Assembly: GCA_963789005.1 (NCBI GenBank)
Contig: CAWBIZ010000015.1
Coordinates: 620,001 to 684,000 of the forward strand
DNA length: 64,000 nucleotides
Direction of reading: 5' to 3'
From: DASSUW01 sp963789005
Lineage (GTDB): Bacteria > Actinomycetota > Thermoleophilia > Solirubrobacterales > Solirubrobacteraceae
Shown here: in pieces, positions 62,085 to 64,000 of the stretch
Numbering within the stretch: the stretch's first letter is position 1
How the letters are laid out: each line of letters opens with the position of its first letter
The notes under the pieces: generated by a model
Database searches by the model: none
The model's input: the letters and a program-made list of their open reading frames with translations, nothing else
What the model was told of the DNA's origin: nothing
Made by a program: the position numbers and the translations under genes

Positions 62085-64000
62085 ATGGGGGATCAGGTGA
62101 AGGCACGTGTTGCTGCCCGCGCGGTTGCTGCCGCAGCGGGCGTTTTCGTGATCGCGGCCGGAACGGCCGGCGCTCATCCGATGGACACCAACGTCACGGA
62201 CGACAGCTGGATCAACTCCGGCTTGGCCGTCCACTGGAACTCGCACGGCGCCGCGGGCGCCGAGGCGGGGCGCCAGACCGTGATGCCGCGCGAAGAGGGC
62301 CTCGACCTCGTCGGGAGCTTCGACCTCGGCGGCAAGCTCGGCGGCGAGGGCCGCGTGGCCGACGTCTCGGCCAAGGGCAACTACGCCTACCTGACCATGT
62401 TCTACGAGCCGGAGTGCGGCCGCGGCGGCGTCCAGGTCGTGGACATCAGCAACCCGGCGAGCCCGAAGGCCGGGGCCTACATCCCCAGCCATGTCGACAC
62501 GTTCTCGGGCGAGGGCTCGCAGGTCGTGACGCTCAACACGCCGGCCTTCAAGGGCGACGTCCTGGTCTACCAGAACGAGTGGTGCCCGGGGACGACGAAC
62601 GGCGTCGGCGGCATCTCGCTGGTCGACGTGACCAACCCGAAGGCGCCGAAGAAGCTGGTCGAGGGCGCCGGCGACTTCACCAAGCGTGACGGCTCGCAGA
62701 GCGGCGGCGTGCCGCAGACGAAGGCCAACCAGACGCACTCGGCCTTCGCCTGGGAGCAGCGCACCGCCTCGGGCGCCAAGACCGGCAAGGTCTTCGTCGT
62801 GCTGGTCGACGACCTCGAGGAGCTCGACGTCGACATCCTCGACATCACGGACCCGAGCAAGCCCAAGCTCGTCTCGGAGACCAACCTCGACCAGTTCGCG
62901 CAGACGGGCCCCACGCGCCCGCACGGCGACGCGGTCTTCAGCCACGACATGATCGTCAAGCACGTCAGCGGCAGGGACATCATGCTGATGTCGTACTGGG
63001 ACGGCGGCTACGTGACGCTCGACGTCACGAACCCGCTCAGCCCGAAGCCGCTGTCGGACACCGACTTCGCCCCCGCCGATCCGGCGCGCGCGGAGCGGGG
63101 CCAGACGATCACGCCCGAGGGCAACGCCCACCAGGCGGAGTTCACGAACGACAACAAGTACTTCTTCGCCACCGACGAGGACTTCGACCCGTTCCGGGTG
63201 CAGGCCACGTTCACGGGCGGCCCGGCTGCCGGGCGCACGTTCACGGCCATCCAGGGCTCGGACACCAAGATCATCGACAGGGACAGCCCGCTGACGGGGG
63301 ACACCCGCTTCCTCGGCCTCGGCTGTGACGCGGTCGCCCCGGCGGGCGGGGACGTGATCGCGGTGGTCGAGCGCGGCGTGTGCGACTTCCAGGTGAAGCT
63401 CGACAACATCGCCACCGCCGGCTACAAGGGCCTGATCGTGTTCAACCGGACCGGGGAGGACGGCTGCGAGACGCTCGTCTCGATGCTGGCCTCGTCGACC
63501 ACCACGCCGGCGATCTTCGTCTCGCGCCAGGACGGCTTCCGGCTGCTCGGCGTCGAGCCGCCCGCCGGCTACACGTGCGAGACCGACGCGGACGGGGGCG
63601 GCACGGCCACACCGGCAGGGCCCTCGGTGCCCGTCGACGTCTCGGCGGTGTTCGACGGCTGGGGCTACACGCACATGTACCGCACCAACCTCGCCGAGGG
63701 CGCGAAGATGCAGGAGGTCGACTTCTACGCGCCGGAGGAGGGGCAGAGCGAGGCGTTCGCCGACGACTACGGCGACATGACCGTCCACGAGGTCGCCGCC
63801 GACCCGACCAGGCGGCTGATCTACGTCTCGCACTACGCGCTCGGCATGCGCGTGCTGAGCTACAACGACTGCGGCCTGAAGGAGGTCGGTGCCTTCGTGG
63901 AGGCCGGCGGCTCCAACTACTGGGGCGTCGAGGTCCACAGGCTCGGCAACAAGCAGTACATCCTGGGCTCCGACCGCGATCGCGGGCTCCGGATCTTCAC
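62085..64000 (+). CDS. Secreted LVIVD-repeat protein with a PA domain (truncated by window end)
   Basis: At least 638 residues are visible and the frame runs off the window. A signal peptide (VAAAAGVFVIAAGTAGA) leads to a DGSWIN-like start, then LVIVD-type propeller blades (GGVQVVDISNPASPKAGAYI; GGISLVDVTNPKAPKKLVEG; LDVDILDITDPSKPKLVSE; GYVTLDVTNPLSPKPLSD). About residues 400-490 form a protease-associated domain (VIAVVERGVCDFQVKLDNIATAGYKGLIVFN). Blades resume after it, down to YWGVEVHRLGNKQYILGSDRD. It acts outside the cell, likely in binding, not catalysis. ATG 62085 is used; GTG 62097, with GGGGGA just upstream, is an alternative. Confidence 0.85.
   Translation, partial: MGDQVKARVAARAVAAAAGVFVIAAGTAGAHPMDTNVTDDSWINSGLAVHWNSHGAAGAEAGRQTVMPREEGLDLVGSFDLGGKLGGEGRVADVSAKGNYAYLTMFYEPECGRGGVQVVDISNPASPKAGAYIPSHVDTFSGEGSQVVTLNTPAFKGDVLVYQNEWCPGTTNGVGGISLVDVTNPKAPKKLVEGAGDFTKRDGSQSGGVPQTKANQTHSAFAWEQRTASGAKTGKVFVVLVDDLEELDVDILDITDPSKPKLVSETNLDQFAQTGPTRPHGDAVFSHDMIVKHVSGRDIMLMSYWDGGYVTLDVTNPLSPKPLSDTDFAPADPARAERGQTITPEGNAHQAEFTNDNKYFFATDEDFDPFRVQATFTGGPAAGRTFTAIQGSDTKIIDRDSPLTGDTRFLGLGCDAVAPAGGDVIAVVERGVCDFQVKLDNIATAGYKGLIVFNRTGEDGCETLVSMLASSTTTPAIFVSRQDGFRLLGVEPPAGYTCETDADGGGTATPAGPSVPVDVSAVFDGWGYTHMYRTNLAEGAKMQEVDFYAPEEGQSEAFADDYGDMTVHEVAADPTRRLIYVSHYALGMRVLSYNDCGLKEVGAFVEAGGSNYWGVEVHRLGNKQYILGSDRDRGLRIF

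Overview
This is a very GC-rich, gene-dense bacterial chromosome segment. Gene order and style point to an actinobacterium, most likely class Thermoleophilia (Solirubrobacterales-like). The grounds are the t6A operon followed by rex, a K+-independent H+-pyrophosphatase, many GTG/TTG starts, widespread ATGA/GTGA gene overlaps, and many genes with a TANNNT box 6-8 nt before the start codon, which suggests leaderless mRNAs. The lineage is an inference; there is no rRNA in the window. Nothing looks like a prophage, IS element or CRISPR array.

Region by region. 1-209 is the C-terminal end of a sortase-type surface protein. 231-1087 is a gene-free mosaic repeat region: four 61-bp repeats, five ~61-bp hairpin units, then inverted copies of the first family. 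1100-6263 carries tsaE (frameshifted), tsaB, rimI, tsaD, a glutaredoxin-like gene, rex, a GCS2 carboxylate-amine ligase and a small conserved gene. 6337-8391 is hppA. 8438-13618 is a putative K+ transport/regulation module: two APC permeases with USP-like tails and two TrkA proteins. Then come a FAD oxidoreductase, a Crp/Fnr regulator, tRNA-Gln, an FKBP lipoprotein, a subtilisin, a pair of half-size ABC exporters, an FtsH-like protease, a GH3 enzyme, a STAS protein and a DMT exporter. 28466-33632 holds envelope and signalling genes, including a Ser/Thr kinase fused to FG-GAP repeats with an FHA-HTH protein just upstream. 33642-37337 is hrpA with two frameshifts. 37334-41003 holds a hydrolase, an amidotransferase and a LysR regulator. 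41105-44516 is a compact operon: DUF4097 protein, orphan histidine kinase, periplasmic-binding lipoprotein. 44494-48671, on the minus strand, is the most unusual locus. It has a 55-aa gene, three paralogous ~70-aa peptides with a nearly identical N-terminal half, a hairpin, a membrane M50 metalloprotease with a PqqD-like N-terminus, a secreted Cys-containing protein and a lipoprotein. 48758 to the end is mixed: Clp-N/HTH protein, dapB, MFS/MarR, GntR with pyruvate dehydrogenase E1 alpha/beta, an ABC exporter, a two-component system, a fungal-type cytosine deaminase, a lyase-like propeller protein, a P-loop kinase, an aldo/keto reductase and a truncated secreted LVIVD/PA-domain protein.

The best candidate for an undescribed system is the peptide/M50 operon at 44494-48671. 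Repeat biology is the second theme. A palindromic element is inserted in frame in tsaB, another repeat supplies the tsaB stop codon and the likely rimI ribosome-binding site, and a 30-nt hairpin recurs behind gene ends. Three single-base frameshifts (tsaE once, hrpA twice) more likely reflect sequence errors than true decay.
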